Source: Pyrenopolyporus hunteri (taxonomy: Eukaryota > Ascomycota > Sordariomycetes > Xylariales > Hypoxylaceae). From it: a stretch of DNA of 64,000 bases. The position numbers and the translations under genes are program-made. Where the stretch lies: the NCBI GenBank assembly GCA_902806595.1, contig CADCXC010000004.1:2852001-2916000 (forward strand), given 5' to 3'. This document shows positions 34,029 to 46,124 of the stretch, piece by piece (position 1 is the stretch's first letter; each line of letters starts with the position of its first letter). Below the pieces are notes generated by a model. The model did no database searches. It was not told where the DNA came from and worked only from the letters and a program-made list of their open reading frames with translations.

Positions 34029-37000
34029 ATTTACACGCAGCTTCGATAGCCTTCAACACAATCCCAAGACTTAGAGACTTGGATTGTTTATTGGCGGTCT
34101 ATCCTAGAAGACCCCGCGAATCATTGCTATGTTATCATCGAGGCTGTGGGCTTTGCCTATCCGTACTCGGCTAGCCAACGGCGATCTGATCTAACCACCG
34201 CTGGTTTTGTCAAGTGAAGCGACAATCAGGGGTACAATAGTAACCGGCGAGGTTATTCAACAGTGATTTGTGAATTAAGATGTATTAGAAAATAGATAGG
34301 GATGAAGGTGACCCCTAGGCAGAATCCTTCCCCCATGGTGTTGCAGGATGAGGCGCAACGCGGCTGTTATCTTTAGCCCTAGGCACTGGCTGCTAGCTCG
34401 GTAGGGATCTGATTGGGTCCCAAGTTATGCAAATGTAACCCTATGCGTATAGCTACTATGCAGTATACATACCTCTTATAGGGGGCCATTCTTATAGGTA
34501 GCGGTAGATGCCCGCGCCGGACCGCCACGCCAATTACTGAAATGTACCATCCCTTCGGAACGTCTTTTAGATGCATGGATATAGGTACTCTCGAAGTTTA
34601 GTGGTGCATGACTGATTCAACTAGCCGGCTATCCCCAGAGACGGCCAGGGACACCTCCATTTCTCACATGGCCGCCAATTGGGCCAATTATGAGGGGCAT
34701 GATACCTTAGAAGATCGTATCATGGTACGGGAAGGAATCCCGTCGAGAAAAGACTGGGTAGGTTCGCTGGTATTGGGGTAGGTCCTAAGAGATGACACCA
34801 TTCTGTTATAGAGCATGTTGCTATTATTCTAATAGATGGTAGGATGTAAAATATCAATCTACCGAGGTTAGAGTTATGACTTCCGAACAATACAGAAACT
34901 ACAATCATACGACTTACCTAGCAGGTACACCTATGCTCCCGAATGATAGAACAGACTTAAGACTGGTATGTAAGGTGGTGTAGCTTAAGGTGCATGTTAT
35001 GGACCGCCCCCCGAAAGTCTTGGGCTCGCTGAATCTAACTCTATTTTGACTACCCGAACCCCCTGTGTTAGTAATAGTATACCTGCAAACCGTCGAGTTT
35101 CAACGTTCTATAAGTCGCGTGGGGAATAGACCGAAAATAAGAACAAGAAGTCACTTGTGTTATTTATGAAGGGGAGTAGACTATTATTGCTCGAACATAA
35201 ACGGACAGAAAGGTGTAAGAGCGAGTATGCCATGGAATATTCCTTATCTCTTGTAAGCAGTGGAGCTTGGCGATCTTCCTTGCGCAAATCAGCGAACAGG
35301 CAGCAGACGGACCACGTACCACGATGCCCGATCTGGCTTTGTAATTATCTGCTGACAGGAGAAATGACTCATATCTGTCCAAACGAATAGGGTAATATAT
35401 CTATAGGTGTTTAGTATAGACTAGTAGCCTTGCATGGAACATGGTTCTTTTGCATATCTCCATACTTGGGGTGGGCACACTTTTTGCGATTTGCAATTTG
35501 CAAAGAAGAGAAAAGGGAGAGGGAGAGGAAAGTAAAGAGGTTGAGAATGTTTCGTTATAACGTCTTGGCTCGACGCCACAACTACATAGATATTGTATTG
35601 TACATTGTATTGCACATACCTTGCAGGCAACTTGGGTAAGTCGGGACCGGCAGAAAGAGTCAAGCGCCACCCATAATAGTATTATATAGGTACGTATAAT
35701 ACACAATATGGAAGGTGTTTTATATAAACTTACCTAGGTACATATACACTACCAAGTTTAATATCGCGAGTATAATATAGTACCTAGATATCGCAAGGTT
35801 AGCGTCGCATGGGTTATTGGTCGGAAGGTTTCTTCCTCTGCAAGTACCTCTGCAAGTGCCTCTGCAAGTGCCTCCGCTAGTGTTCCAAGAGCTGAGAAAA
35901 CGCTAAGACAAACCAAGACATCTGCTGCGTTTCTTGTTACGCTTCTTAGTCGTTCTTTCGTTGGCGCAGCATTAACATCCCCCCACTATCCTGTTCCGGC
36001 TTAGTCCAGCATTATTCGTCCCGCGCGCCTCCTCTATGAACCAACTTGACGTCGCAACCCTCACCATCCGATTTCCATCTTACCAATTTCTACGTACAAC
36101 AACAATATTTCTTCTACCTCTTCTCTCCCTCTCCTTCTACCTTTCCCACCTCCCCTCTTCCCACTCTTCTCCTGCTTCCCCTCTCCCTCCGGGCTTCTTC
36201 TATAGAGGTGGCGTCGCAAACTCGCTGCCAATTAAGACAAGTCACCTATTTATTCACTAGCTATTCCACGTATTGTACAAAACTGTCGCATCGTTCGCTA
36301 CGGGTTGTACTTAATGTAACTACGTGCGAGCTAGCGATAGTCGTCTTTGACTCCATTCGTACGTCAATTCTAATATCTTTCTATACCGCCAATTCCACCG
36401 ACCCCAGGTAGTAGTAGTACAGTTGCTTACCAATAGAGTAGAACATTATCGTCAATTCCTACCTGTTGTACGAATCGCTTATGCGCCGTAACCCTCCACC
36501 TTACCCGGCCTAAACTATACTCTACGGGAAGAACACTACGACCGCAAACACTTGATTCGGTTATGCTAGTTAGAAAATAGCTCTTGCGTCCCAAAGACCT
36601 GAGATTATACGTGGAAGAATCCGCATGGTTTCTAATTAGGTCTACCGTTTTGATCATTTGTCGACTGGAAGGCTGTGCGTTCGTCATACCTAGGGACTAC
36701 TTAATCTTATGAGATCTTCCCGGCCGGCCGTCTTCTCGCCTTCATATACGAGTTGTATCTGGATATCGACTGTACCGGGATCTCCTCGACTCCTGCGACT
36801 CCGTTTTCAGTATAGGGATAATCCTACCCTAGTTTAGGTTACGAGTCTCACGTTCGTGAGATACTTGGTCGCGACACTTACGCTATTAGTCTCACATACG
36901 TATGGAAGCTGCAGCATTTCATTGGCTAGTATTGCTGGGGAAATCGAGCTTTCAACGAGTCCTGCACTCTAAAACAGTGGATAAATCCCCTTATATAATT

Positions 37001-37092
37001 TTAACTTCCTAAGACTTGCATACGTCTTCGACGTAAGACAGAGAAACCTCGAAAATACCTATCTCCGGCCGTCTTACGCAAATCATTTCAAA
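34029..37092. other. 3-kb intergenic stretch; leader of the Zn2Cys6 gene at its right
   Basis: No gene is supported. The right third (about 35950-37092) has CT-rich blocks (36100-36200) and short upstream frames, consistent with a long promoter/leader of the regulator gene. Other items are a 12-bp tandem repeat (35835-35882) and the hairpin TCTCACG-TT-CGTGAGA at 36846-36861. The left end is the promoter of the multicopper oxidase. Confidence 0.5.
35835..35882. repeat. 12-bp tandem repeat, four copies
   Basis: CCTCTGCAAGTG occurs as one variant with a final A, two exact copies, and a fourth copy with two changes (CCTCCGCTAGTG). It is non-coding and lies about 1.2 kb upstream of the Zn2Cys6 gene start. 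Confidence 0.85.
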
Positions 37093-39885
37093 ATGACGCC
37101 CACGCCTCCATCCGCTACGACATCGTCCTCGGGTCACTCGCCCGAGGAGCATTTTAGGGTGGTTCGTCGTCGAAATAGGGTGCCGCTTAGCTGCTATCCC
37201 TGCCGAACAAGAAAGTGAGTAAAATCTATTCCTTGAAAACGATAGCCTAATTCCCTAATCCAACACTTTACAGTTCCCCATATACAACGGCGTCGCTGAC
37301 CTGCTCAACAGGTTGAAGTGCAATAGGGGAACCCCGAGTTGCGAAAACTGCATTAAACGAGGCGATACCCAGTCCTGCGTATATGCCACTCCAACAAACC
37401 GGAGGAAAACCCAGAACAGTACCGGAGCTTCTTCGACCCCCGATGACATGCAAAACCGCATCGACCGGCTAGAAGGGTTAGTTTTAAGTCTTATGCACGG
37501 TGGCGCGAATGTTGAGATCACCCACGGGCCAAATGCCGCGCCTACGGGTCAAACCATGTCGGATAACTCTTCACCTAACATGGATGGGGATGAGGAAGGG
37601 GCAATGAGAGACGACGTTGAAGGCGATGATGCAGAGAGCGACGCGGATGACGGGCTCTCCACTTCATTAGGTATGCTTAAGGTCGACCCAGATAAGGGAA
37701 AGTCGATGTATGTTGGGCAAGATCACTGGCATATGCTCCTGGTCGACATCGCCGAGGTCAAGAACTTCTACGCCTCGCACAAAAAGGAGCTTGAGAACAG
37801 TTATCAGAGAGTCATGTCTTCGAAACCTGCGACCGCTCGGGAGTCGCCCATCTTCCTACTATCCGCTCCGCCAGCCACGGAGGTTGAGTTGAGAGCAGAG
37901 TTGCCCCCGAAGTCATCAATACAGACCTTAATCTCGAGGTATTTCAACTCGCTGGATACTGCTGCGAGTATTGTTCATGCGCCTACCTTCCAGCAGCAAC
38001 TACGGTCTCATTGGCAAGATCCGTCTAAGTCGACTATTACGTGGATAGGTCTACTCTATTCCATGTTGTGTCTTTCGATGCTCAGCTACCACAAAGTAGG
38101 GGACGAGCCTCCGCAATGGAAAGGTAGATCCCTTGATCTCGCAGCCGAATATCGACTGCGAACGGTGCAATGCTTGGTTGTCGCAGATTACACCAAGCCT
38201 GTCGAGTATACGGTGGAAGCGCTGCTGCTTTATTTATTCGGGGAGTATTCTTCACGTTGGGATGCGGATTTCCCTTTATGGATCATAACGGGTATCATCG
38301 CAAAGCTAGCCTTCCGGATGGGCTACCACCGAGATGGGGATTGGTTCTCGTCGGTTACCCCTTTTCAAGCGGTACGGACAAACGAATTTCCCTAGATTTT
38401 TCCTCTTCTCTGGTAAAATATATATTTACTGACACTACCGTTATAGGAAATGCGGCGGCGGTCATGGGCTTTAATACGTATGTCCGACATTGTATTCTCA
38501 TATCAAGTGAGTGACTAGCGCATTGAAGATGCGTCTACAACACCAGTCTACACAATTGATACTAACCTTTAGAAAGGTTTCTCTGCCAGCAACGATCCAT
38601 GAGCATGACACGGACACGAAGCTTCCGCACAACTTATTTGATGAGGAGTTTGGACCCAGCACCAAGGTCCTTCCTCCGTCCAGGCCGATGACGGAACCAA
38701 GTCCAATAGCCTATATGATCAGCAAAGCTAAGTTGTGTATTGAGTTGGGAAATGTTCTTAATTCCGTCTCGCGAGTCGGTAAGCCGGCAAGTTACGATGA
38801 AATTCTACAACACGACAAAACGCTACGCGAGATAATGGACAACTTCCCGCCGCACCTGAAAGTTCGTCCCCTAGAGGCGTCGCATGACCCTGTGACTCTT
38901 ATTATCGCGAGGTTCAACCTGGATATTCTATATCAAAAGATTATGTGTATGTTGCACAGAAAACACATGTTGCGCGCCAGGCAGAACCCGCGATACGCTC
39001 ATTCTCGCCGTAGCGCCATCGAGGCTTCCCTGCAAATTCTCGGACATCTAAGAACGATACATCGGGAATGTCAGCCAAATGGCAGGCTCCGTTCTATGAG
39101 GTGGTACGTCTCGGCCACGTCCAAAGACACATTACTTCCCACCATGCTAGTGGTTCTCGACCTCCACCACGACCACCTCGCCGCTGCATCGGGCAAGCGC
39201 CAAGATTCGCAGGCCATTTACTTCTGGACACCGGAGCAACGGAAGGAGATGTTAGATTCCCTCGAGGCTGTCGCGGAGATCTGGAAGACGCTGGCCCACG
39301 AATCGGTAGAGGCTTATAAGGCTGCAAATATCCTCGAAATCATGTTGATAAAGCTTAAGAATCCGCCTCCAGCCCCGGGTGGTACGAAAGCCCCCCCCGC
39401 GCCACCCGAAAATGGGTTCGGGGCCTTCGGGACCGAAATGCTTCCCGAGCACTCCGCGGCCGTGACTCTCGGTATGCTCTCTGGAGGCTCGACGTCTGCC
39501 ATCCAGTCTCCTGGCGGGTCGACTTATCCGAATCTAGACCTTGGATCAGGACTTACGCCCGAGCTCCAAACCGACAATTTCGGCGCTATCAACAATGCTG
39601 CATCGCCGTTTTCCATGTTCACGACCCTGGGTGGAGGTGGTAATATGGCCATCGATCATAACTTCGACTGGGTATGTCTCAAGCAACAGAAGAATAAACC
39701 TCCAGATAGTAGATGTCACGCTGACTATATTATAGGATGCCTTTGAAAACTACGCGCAGACAGCAACTTGGGGTCCGGATCAGACATCATTCCAATTTTT
39801 CACGGGGCCTACTGAGCAGCAATCTCAACAGGGGTCTTCCGATGGTTCATTCGCGTTTTTGAACCCAAGTCCTCCTGGTACCTAA
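37093..39885 (+). CDS. Zn2Cys6 fungal-specific transcription factor (5 exons)
   Basis: Exons are 37093-37214, 37312-38371, 38447-38506, 38577-39671 and 39736-39885, giving 828 aa. The zinc cluster has C34, C37, C44, C51, C54 and C63, with a basic linker (RTRKLKC). The first intron splits it, as is common in the family. A coiled-coil-like element (MQNRIDRLEGLV, about residues 84-95) follows and should mediate dimerisation. An acidic stretch comes next, then a large fungal regulator middle homology region (about 200-700) containing the typical LAFRMGYHRDGD and MRRRSWALIRMSDIVFSYQ segments. Exon 3 has only 20 codons. The intron before exon 4 has TACTAAC followed by TTTAG and AAAG; only the AAAG acceptor keeps the frame. 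The C-terminus is Gly/Pro/Asn-rich and probably activating. Target genes are unknown. Confidence 0.93.
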
Positions 39886-41518
39886 CCCTAGACGTCAAAA
39901 AGGCGGCGCTCGGTCACGGCAGATTTGATACGAATGTCGGATACCCGGCGAAAGTTCCTCGTAGATCGATACATGGCGGGTGCGGTATCCAAAATATTTT
40001 GTCCGTTCCGGTGGTTACAAAAAAGTAAAAATTTGGATTCAGGGAGGCGTAACATGTACTTATTATCTCCGGTCATGTTCACGGTACATACCTAGGTAGT
40101 CTATAACAAACTCTCCTCCGGGGACACATGTTTTGCCACAGATAACTGCCCATGTTTCTACCATCTGATTATAATCGACTGCTGGGGTGACAAGTTAGAC
40201 AACGCTGGAAGCCATTGGTACGTGAGATATGCTTCGGTAGTGAGTTTTTTGTTAAAAAAAATACCATCTATATAGTATAGCATCTAGGGTATATTAATAT
40301 CGAAATCATTTAGGAATATGACCGAGCAGCTTCATGAATTCCTGAAAATATACTTACCACGTTAAGGTATATCCGCACACTTCTTTCCCTTGGCCAACAC
40401 GTCTCCCCATCTCAGCTTCTTATTATGATCTATATCCTCCTTCGACCCTTCCCCTGAAGCCGAGGCCGAAGCCAAGACCAATTGAATCCTAGGCGGTCTT
40501 CGCACTTGCTAAAAAAAGAGCGACACGGGGGGCAGACTACCTACCTTATATGAGGTGGTACTGGATGTCTAATATATAGTTGCCCCTTACATAAGAAACC
40601 TACCTAACTTAATCCTGCGCCTTCCATGCACGTCAGTTGATCGATTTCCACGGCCCGTTTAGTCTCGCAAGTGCTTGCCCTTTTTTCTCTCTTTTTTTTA
40701 TTTTCGTAAAATAATGCACGTTTGAAATATCTCCGATGCGGTATGCATGTAACTACTTCTTAGGTGCAACATTTTAGCTTTAGGGAGTTGCTGTGCTCAA
40801 CTAAGAAGAATGGGCTGGAGAGGCTGGCGTCGATGTCTTAGGATAATATAGTTTTTGGGGCTAGGGTACATCCAGATGGATGAGTACAGCATCAGCTGAA
40901 ACAAGACATCTCCATCTCTCCGTACAGCCCGCTGTATTGAAGCCAAGACCGAATTATCCGGGGGAGTGCTATTTTGAATAAACTCGAAAATAAACTCGGA
41001 AGCACAGACGATGATTACCAACGGCCAAGAACAGATCACTACCATCCACGACAATGATCGTCGCGAAAAGGGACCCATCGATCGCCTCGCCCGGTTGCGA
41101 GATTTACATAGCGAAAGCTTAGTTTCACCCACGCCGCAATTATGCAGACGGGAAAAAAGGGACGGACCGCCCTCAGAACAGAGCACTCAAGCAGAATAAT
41201 TCAACATAACACTTGCCAGACCACGAAAACGAACTTTCTTGTATATGAACAATTACCCGAAAGAATTAATGTACAGCAGAATTGAAGAAGAAGAAGGCGA
41301 AAAGGCACGCAGAAAAGCAATGATACGCTGTCCCACCGACTTAAATGCTAAGATGCAGACGGAATAAGACCAAGCAGCCCGAACGCCGTTATGATCTGAC
41401 TTCTTCCATTTCCCTCGTGCCTCGTTCCCGCGTGCGTGAAGCACCACCACCTCCCATCAATCCATTCCATCCCCCAATGACGTAAGTAAATAGGTAGGTC
41501 CTAGCCCAGCGTCGCGCT
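39886..41518. other. Intergenic 3' flank between two converging genes
   Basis: 1.6 kb between the regulator stop and the stop of the secreted protein gene. It contains an AT-rich patch at about 40245-40320. A 62-codon frame at 41011-41199 has somewhat protein-like composition but no supporting context. No gene is called. Confidence 0.5.
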
Positions 41519-42145
41519 TTACAAGCCGAAAGCCTGGCGGGCGCGGTCCCAGTAGGCCTGGCGACCGCCATCCATGGCAACGCCGACGCAGCCCATGTAG
41601 GCCTGGAAGCCGGCGTCGTTGCCGGCCTTGAGGGCCTCCTGGACGTCGGGCGAGCACTGGGTGGTGAGGAACCAGGGGCCGCTGCCGAAGTTGTACTTGT
41701 CGTCCATGAGGAGCTGGAGGATCTCGTTCTTCTTGTCGTCGGGGGCGTCGGGGCCGACGCCGGCGACCTTGTCCTGCAGCTCGGGGAAGGACTTGGCGTA
41801 CTCGATGTTGAAGTTGAACTGCTGCATGTTGGACGTGCCCTGGCCGGGGCGGCCGGGCGACACGTTGTGCTTGTACTTGTAGTCCACCGACTCGAACGCC
41901 GTCAGCGCGATGATGCCCGCCATCTGCCCCGGGCTGTAGATCCCGTACTGCTGGAACGTCTGGATCAGGATCGGCCCGATCTGGTCGGCCGTGCGGCACT
42001 CGTCCGAGTCGCACGAGGTGGAGGTCGGCGCGATCTCGGCGATGATGGCGGCGGCGGTCTTGCCCTGGCGGGCTTGGATGCGCGGGGCGGCGAGGGCCTG
42101 GCCGGCGAGGAGGAGGCCGGCGGCGGTAGCGGCTTGGACCTTCAT
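41519..42145 (-). CDS. Secreted lysozyme-like-fold protein, 208 aa
   Basis: Single exon. Residues 1-19 form a classic signal peptide (hydrophobic, ending ALA before APRIQAR). The mature domain has four cysteines (C45, C50, C164, C186), fitting two disulfides. Conserved-looking blocks are LTAFES-DYKYKHN-PGRPGQGT (81-104) and GPWFLTTQCSPDVQEAL (156-172). I recall this family as widespread small secreted fungal proteins placed near the lysozyme-like superfamily. E85 in the AFES block would be the candidate catalytic acid, but that is inference. Codons end in C or G almost without exception, much more than in neighbouring genes, which suggests strong expression. The protein acts outside the cell or in the wall. 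Cell-wall or bacterial peptidoglycan turnover is possible but unproven. Confidence 0.9.
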   Translation of the reverse strand: MKVQAATAAGLLLAGQALAAPRIQARQGKTAAAIIAEIAPTSTSCDSDECRTADQIGPILIQTFQQYGIYSPGQMAGIIALTAFESVDYKYKHNVSPGRPGQGTSNMQQFNFNIEYAKSFPELQDKVAGVGPDAPDDKKNEILQLLMDDKYNFGSGPWFLTTQCSPDVQEALKAGNDAGFQAYMGCVGVAMDGGRQAYWDRARQAFGL

Positions 42146-43984
42146 TTTTGCTGATGAGAGAGATGAGAGTTTACTGTTGAGTGTTCTTTGTTGTTGGGTT
42201 GACGATGAGGCGAAAAGGTGCAGGTTGATGACGTCTTCTTTTTTTCAACCGGTGAAAAAAGAAATGCGTTCAGTTAAATAAGTTTGAGCTGGAGGCTGAG
42301 CGTCTTGTTTGTTGGACCACGTATACTCGACTCTGAGGCTTGGCCTGAAAGGGAGCGACTGTGTGATAGAAAGAATGAAAGAATCCACTAGGGATGTTTG
42401 TAAAGAAGGTGATTGTGTTAATAACAGAATGGGCAAAAAAGAGTGAATTGTTGCCGGACCTCACGAAGAAGAGTAAGTTTGGGTGGTGGATGGAAGGGAG
42501 AAAAAAAAGAAGCCTGACTCTATGGGCGGGAATAGCTCACGATATATATCAGATGGAGCGGTATTAGACAAAGAGCACATTGTCACTACGCAGTACCTCA
42601 GATACGTCGAATGCAGGCTGGCTACATCGGGTACATTCGTACGAGATTGCCTACTATGGCTGGACGATCCCCCTGGCGTGTAACCTTACGGGGCTAGAAG
42701 AGTGACAATCCAGCAGGTGGCCACATACAGCCCCTGAGCCTGGAGTTCGTAAACAAGCTCATCGTGAAGGTTCGCTTTCAACCTTCCCAAGTCTTGCTAG
42801 TACGAGAACGGTGATGATTTTCCAGGACGCTAGGGGGGAGCAAGGGGTAACGGAGGGAACCAATCATGCGGGACGAAACCCATCGAGGCACAGAAGTTAA
42901 AACAAAGAAAAGAGAGCCCGGTATGGTCCGGATGTTTCAAAACGAGACGCTTCTAATTGATTGGCTATAAGGATCAGCTTAAGTTAGGCAGGCCGAGTTC
43001 GCCCGCGAGCTAAAATACCTACGATAGTACCAAAGTAGGGTAATCGGAAGTGTGATGTATGTATGTCATGTACCTAGGTAGGTATGTCAATGTATGTTAT
43101 GTGTGTCGTGTATGCCAAACGGAACGCTCGCAGCCTATGATTCTAGACCGGAGACAGCGTGGAGCGCGCAACCCATCGTCGGCTAGTCTTCCGTTCAAAA
43201 GTCGAACAAGCCTAGAAAAAGACGTTCCTGCAGGCTCTGGAGTATTAGTAAAGTGGCCTTCCCCCTGAGTCGGCCTCGTATTGATTGGGAGGGATTCTCT
43301 GGGTGAAAATTAAGGGCCTCCACGCCAGCAAATTACTGGAAAAGGAAGCTATGAAGGCTATTCAGGTAGATCAATTCCACTTTGACGTCGCGGAGTTCGA
43401 ATTAACGATTAGTCCGACCTGAAAAGTGTAACTATGTTTAGATCATCCTTACCGTATTCGGTCTAAGATGGATGCGTATAAGCTTTCCCCCCGTACGACG
43501 GCGGGACTGTCCGATCTGGAGCGGAAAAGACGGCGTTGATGTAAATGTAAAGATGAGACAGGCAAGATTCTTAATCGGCCGAATGAGGATTGCTCCCTTA
43601 GTCAGCCACAATACCCATTGTTACCTTACCAGGTACCTGAGTAATGACTTGTGGGTCTTGAGGCTAGGTATTGTGGCTCAAGCTTTTTTTCTTTCCTTAC
43701 CCATGACCCGAATCGGGACCTTAAGCAATGACCTATCAACGAGCTTCCAACTCTGGTACCGCTCAGTTGAAGCTGCCTGATCGATGCATGCCGTCGCATT
43801 GACCTTTAGAGTTATACGCACCCTCAATTTTGTTATACTTCCACTATTTTGCTCTCCACCCCACAGCCACTCAGAATAGTCGTATAGCCGCCTATCTCCC
43901 TACCTACCTAGGTAATTTTACCCGTATCGCAGCAGGCCCATACCAGCGAGGTCATCACCGGTCCGACCCGCTGCATCCTTCAAG
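42146..43984. other. Divergent intergenic region, secreted protein gene / LSM8
   Basis: 1.84 kb holding both promoters. About 42150-42500 is the likely promoter of the secreted protein gene, with pyrimidine-rich stretches on its coding strand. TAGG/GGTACC motifs occur at 43068-43085 and 43898-43915, the latter close to the LSM8 start. No gene is supported. Confidence 0.5.
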
Positions 43985-44435
43985 ATGTCGAGCCTCGCCA
44001 GTTATATCAACAGTAGGTCTACAATGCACCCTTTGCTCGGCCTGCCCGACCTCCAAGCCTCGGTCGATGCATATAACGCACATCAAATCGAACTAACAGC
44101 AGCGCAGAAAAGGTCCTAATAATCACGGCCGACTCGCGAACCTTGGTTGGGAACCTCTTGAGTTGTGACCAGATGACCAACTTGGTGAGAGCGGAGCATC
44201 GCAGTTGGTTCTGAGCCCGCGGCTAATTTTAGCTATCCAGGTCTTGGGGCAAACCGTCGAGCGCGTCATCCGAACACCCGACGATACGGAACCGTCCACC
44301 GAGGTCCCCCTGGGTCTCTACCTCGTCCGAGGCGATAATGTTTGCGTGGTTGGCTTGGTGGACGTGCCCCTTGATGAAAGTATCAACTGGCAACAGGTGA
44401 AAGGTTCGGCAATTGGCGGAATTAAACACATATAG
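43985..44435 (+). CDS. LSM8: U6 snRNA-associated Sm-like protein LSm8 (3 exons)
   Basis: Exons are 43985-44012, 44108-44184 and 44241-44435, giving 99 aa. The first exon encodes only MSSLASYIN plus one base. Exon 2 gives KKVLIITADSRTLVGNLLSCDQMTNL, and exon 3 gives the second Sm motif and the LSm8 signature TVERVIRTPDD, LYLVRGDNV and INWQQVKGSAIGGIKHI. The protein completes the nuclear LSm2-8 ring that binds the uridine tail of U6 snRNA and is needed for splicing. The cytoplasmic LSm1-7 ring differs at exactly these signature positions, so LSm8 is preferred over LSm1. Length matches the family (about 95-110 aa). The gene is convergent with the nucleoside hydrolase, with 261 bp between stops. 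Confidence 0.93.
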
Positions 44436-44696
44436 GAAGCGGCGGCGGCGACGGCGTATCACACACTATGAAACAAATGCTCTAGGGATCTTGAGATTGC
44501 ACATCCGGCGTTTAGGTGGGGAGGGGGAAGAACAACTAATTGCATTTACATCAAGGGGGAATCTGGAAGCTCTACCTATAGGGTATGCTCTTGTCTAACG
44601 ATACCCATATTTGCGTCCTGCTGACACCTCTATCGTCTTCGCTATATTATCTATACGTGACCAGCTCGCTCATGCCCCTTTAAGAATTGCCTCCCT

Positions 44697-46124
44697 CTAC
44701 CCGAACAGCCTCTCCATTAGGAATGGCGCAAAGTCCATTTCGCCTGGGCTGCTGACATATCTGTTTATCCTATTTCCTCTTATTAGACTAAGCCAACCCT
44801 CCTCGTCTCCCGGGATTTCGAAAGCGGTCACTCCGTCGGGCCGGGTCCTGCCACGGCGATCCGAGACGTGCATTCCGTGAGTCCACTGCCCCGAGGTCTC
44901 GATGCGGATGTCCTCCGGCGCACCCTTGGCCAACTTCCACGCCGGGTCCGACCCTGTGAGCATGTACCATATAGTGAGAGGATCATGGAGCGAAAGGCCT
45001 GGTTCCACCTCGGTTCCGACCTTGGAGGCGATATGACGAAATATGCCGGACATAAAAGTGTTAACCCACGTTCCCAGCGGGCTACCGCGAGCTAGTTGCG
45101 ACTCGATCTTGTCTATAAAGAAGCTTAGGTTTAGGAGATGGGGTGTAGTGATATCGAGCGGGAACAGAGTCAGATTCAGGCGCCTGGAAAGCTTTTCCGG
45201 GTACGGCGGCAGAGTCGACTTGTCCTTGGGTATAGGGGGCATGGTGGAAGCCGGGGTAGGCGATGTCAGAGCGAAGACTCGAGCAGCAGCAACGGCGTCG
45301 GCGTAGGTGTTGAACTCGGCAACCGGCGTCACATTACCCTCGCACTCGACAGCTCCACCCATCACAGCTACCTCCTTGACCCTAAGGAAGGTTTCCGGAT
45401 CCTCCGACGCAGCCAACGCCAGATTAGTTAACGGACCCAGCACACAGATTGAGACCGTATCGGCCGGTTCCTCCTTCAAAATCCGGAGGATCTCCTTGTG
45501 CGCCGGCGTCTTCGATGGTGTAAAAAATTTCAGATATGAAGGCTCATCGGCTCCTTCAGGGAGTCCCTCTTTAAACAGAGCTTTCCAGGTATCGGCTGGC
45601 GAAAGATGAGGGTGCTGTTATGTCACGTCAGTCGGATTTTTCAACTGATAGATAAGTCTTCCGCATACAGCTTCGTGGACACCATGCAGTCCATCGGCAC
45701 CATCTAATAGGATTTCCGCCATTAGCTCTCATCAGACACGTCGGACCACCACCAGACTTACGAAAATGGTCCGCCATCAACATCTCATCTTCCAGAGCAT
45801 GCTCAGGCCCGACGGCGACGATCGGCTTGTAAGTTCGCAGAACCTCGTAACCTAGGGGCTTTCCTTGGGACTTGCGCCACTCCATCTCGTGGTCGAGAAC
45901 GTGGAACATGCCGACCACATTTCGTAAGCAGTTGTCAAGAGCGACGTTGCCGTAAGTCACAGAAATCATAAGCACCTCTAGCTCCTCGGGCGAAGAAGCC
46001 AGGGCGAGAAGCATAGCCATGACATCGTCGGCGCCTATAATATGGTTAACATGTAAATTTTGTCCTTTGCTTTCCTTCGTCACCTGCCTGGGTCCGTGTC
46101 GATAATAATTTTCCTCGGCGCCAT
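44697..46124 (-). CDS. Inosine-uridine preferring nucleoside hydrolase (4 exons)
   Basis: Exons are 46124-46088, 46034-45762, 45703-45669 and 45614-44697, giving 420 aa. The start has the calcium-binding DTDPGADD motif (residues 9-16), and later come VMGGAVECEGNVTPVAEFNTYAD and HDPLTIWYML, the other active-site blocks. The enzyme cleaves the N-glycosidic bond of nucleosides to release base and ribose for salvage. Intron 1 interrupts the DPG/ADD motif and the frame only closes with a GC donor (CAG|GCAGGT) and a TATAG acceptor, so it is a GC-AG intron. Exon 3 is only 35 bp. At over 400 aa it is longer than typical hydrolases (about 310-330 aa). The extra length includes the segment ALFKEGLPEGADEPSYLKFFTPSK and a C-terminal extension. 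No signal peptide is visible, so it is probably cytosolic. Confidence 0.92.

Noticed and set aside
35835..35882. CRISPR-like repetition
   Set aside because: The 12-bp copies are directly adjacent with no spacers, and the genome is eukaryotic. It is a minisatellite.
41011..41199. 62-codon frame between two converging genes
   Set aside because: Short, unsupported by flanking exons, and located in a 3'-to-3' spacer where no promoter is expected.
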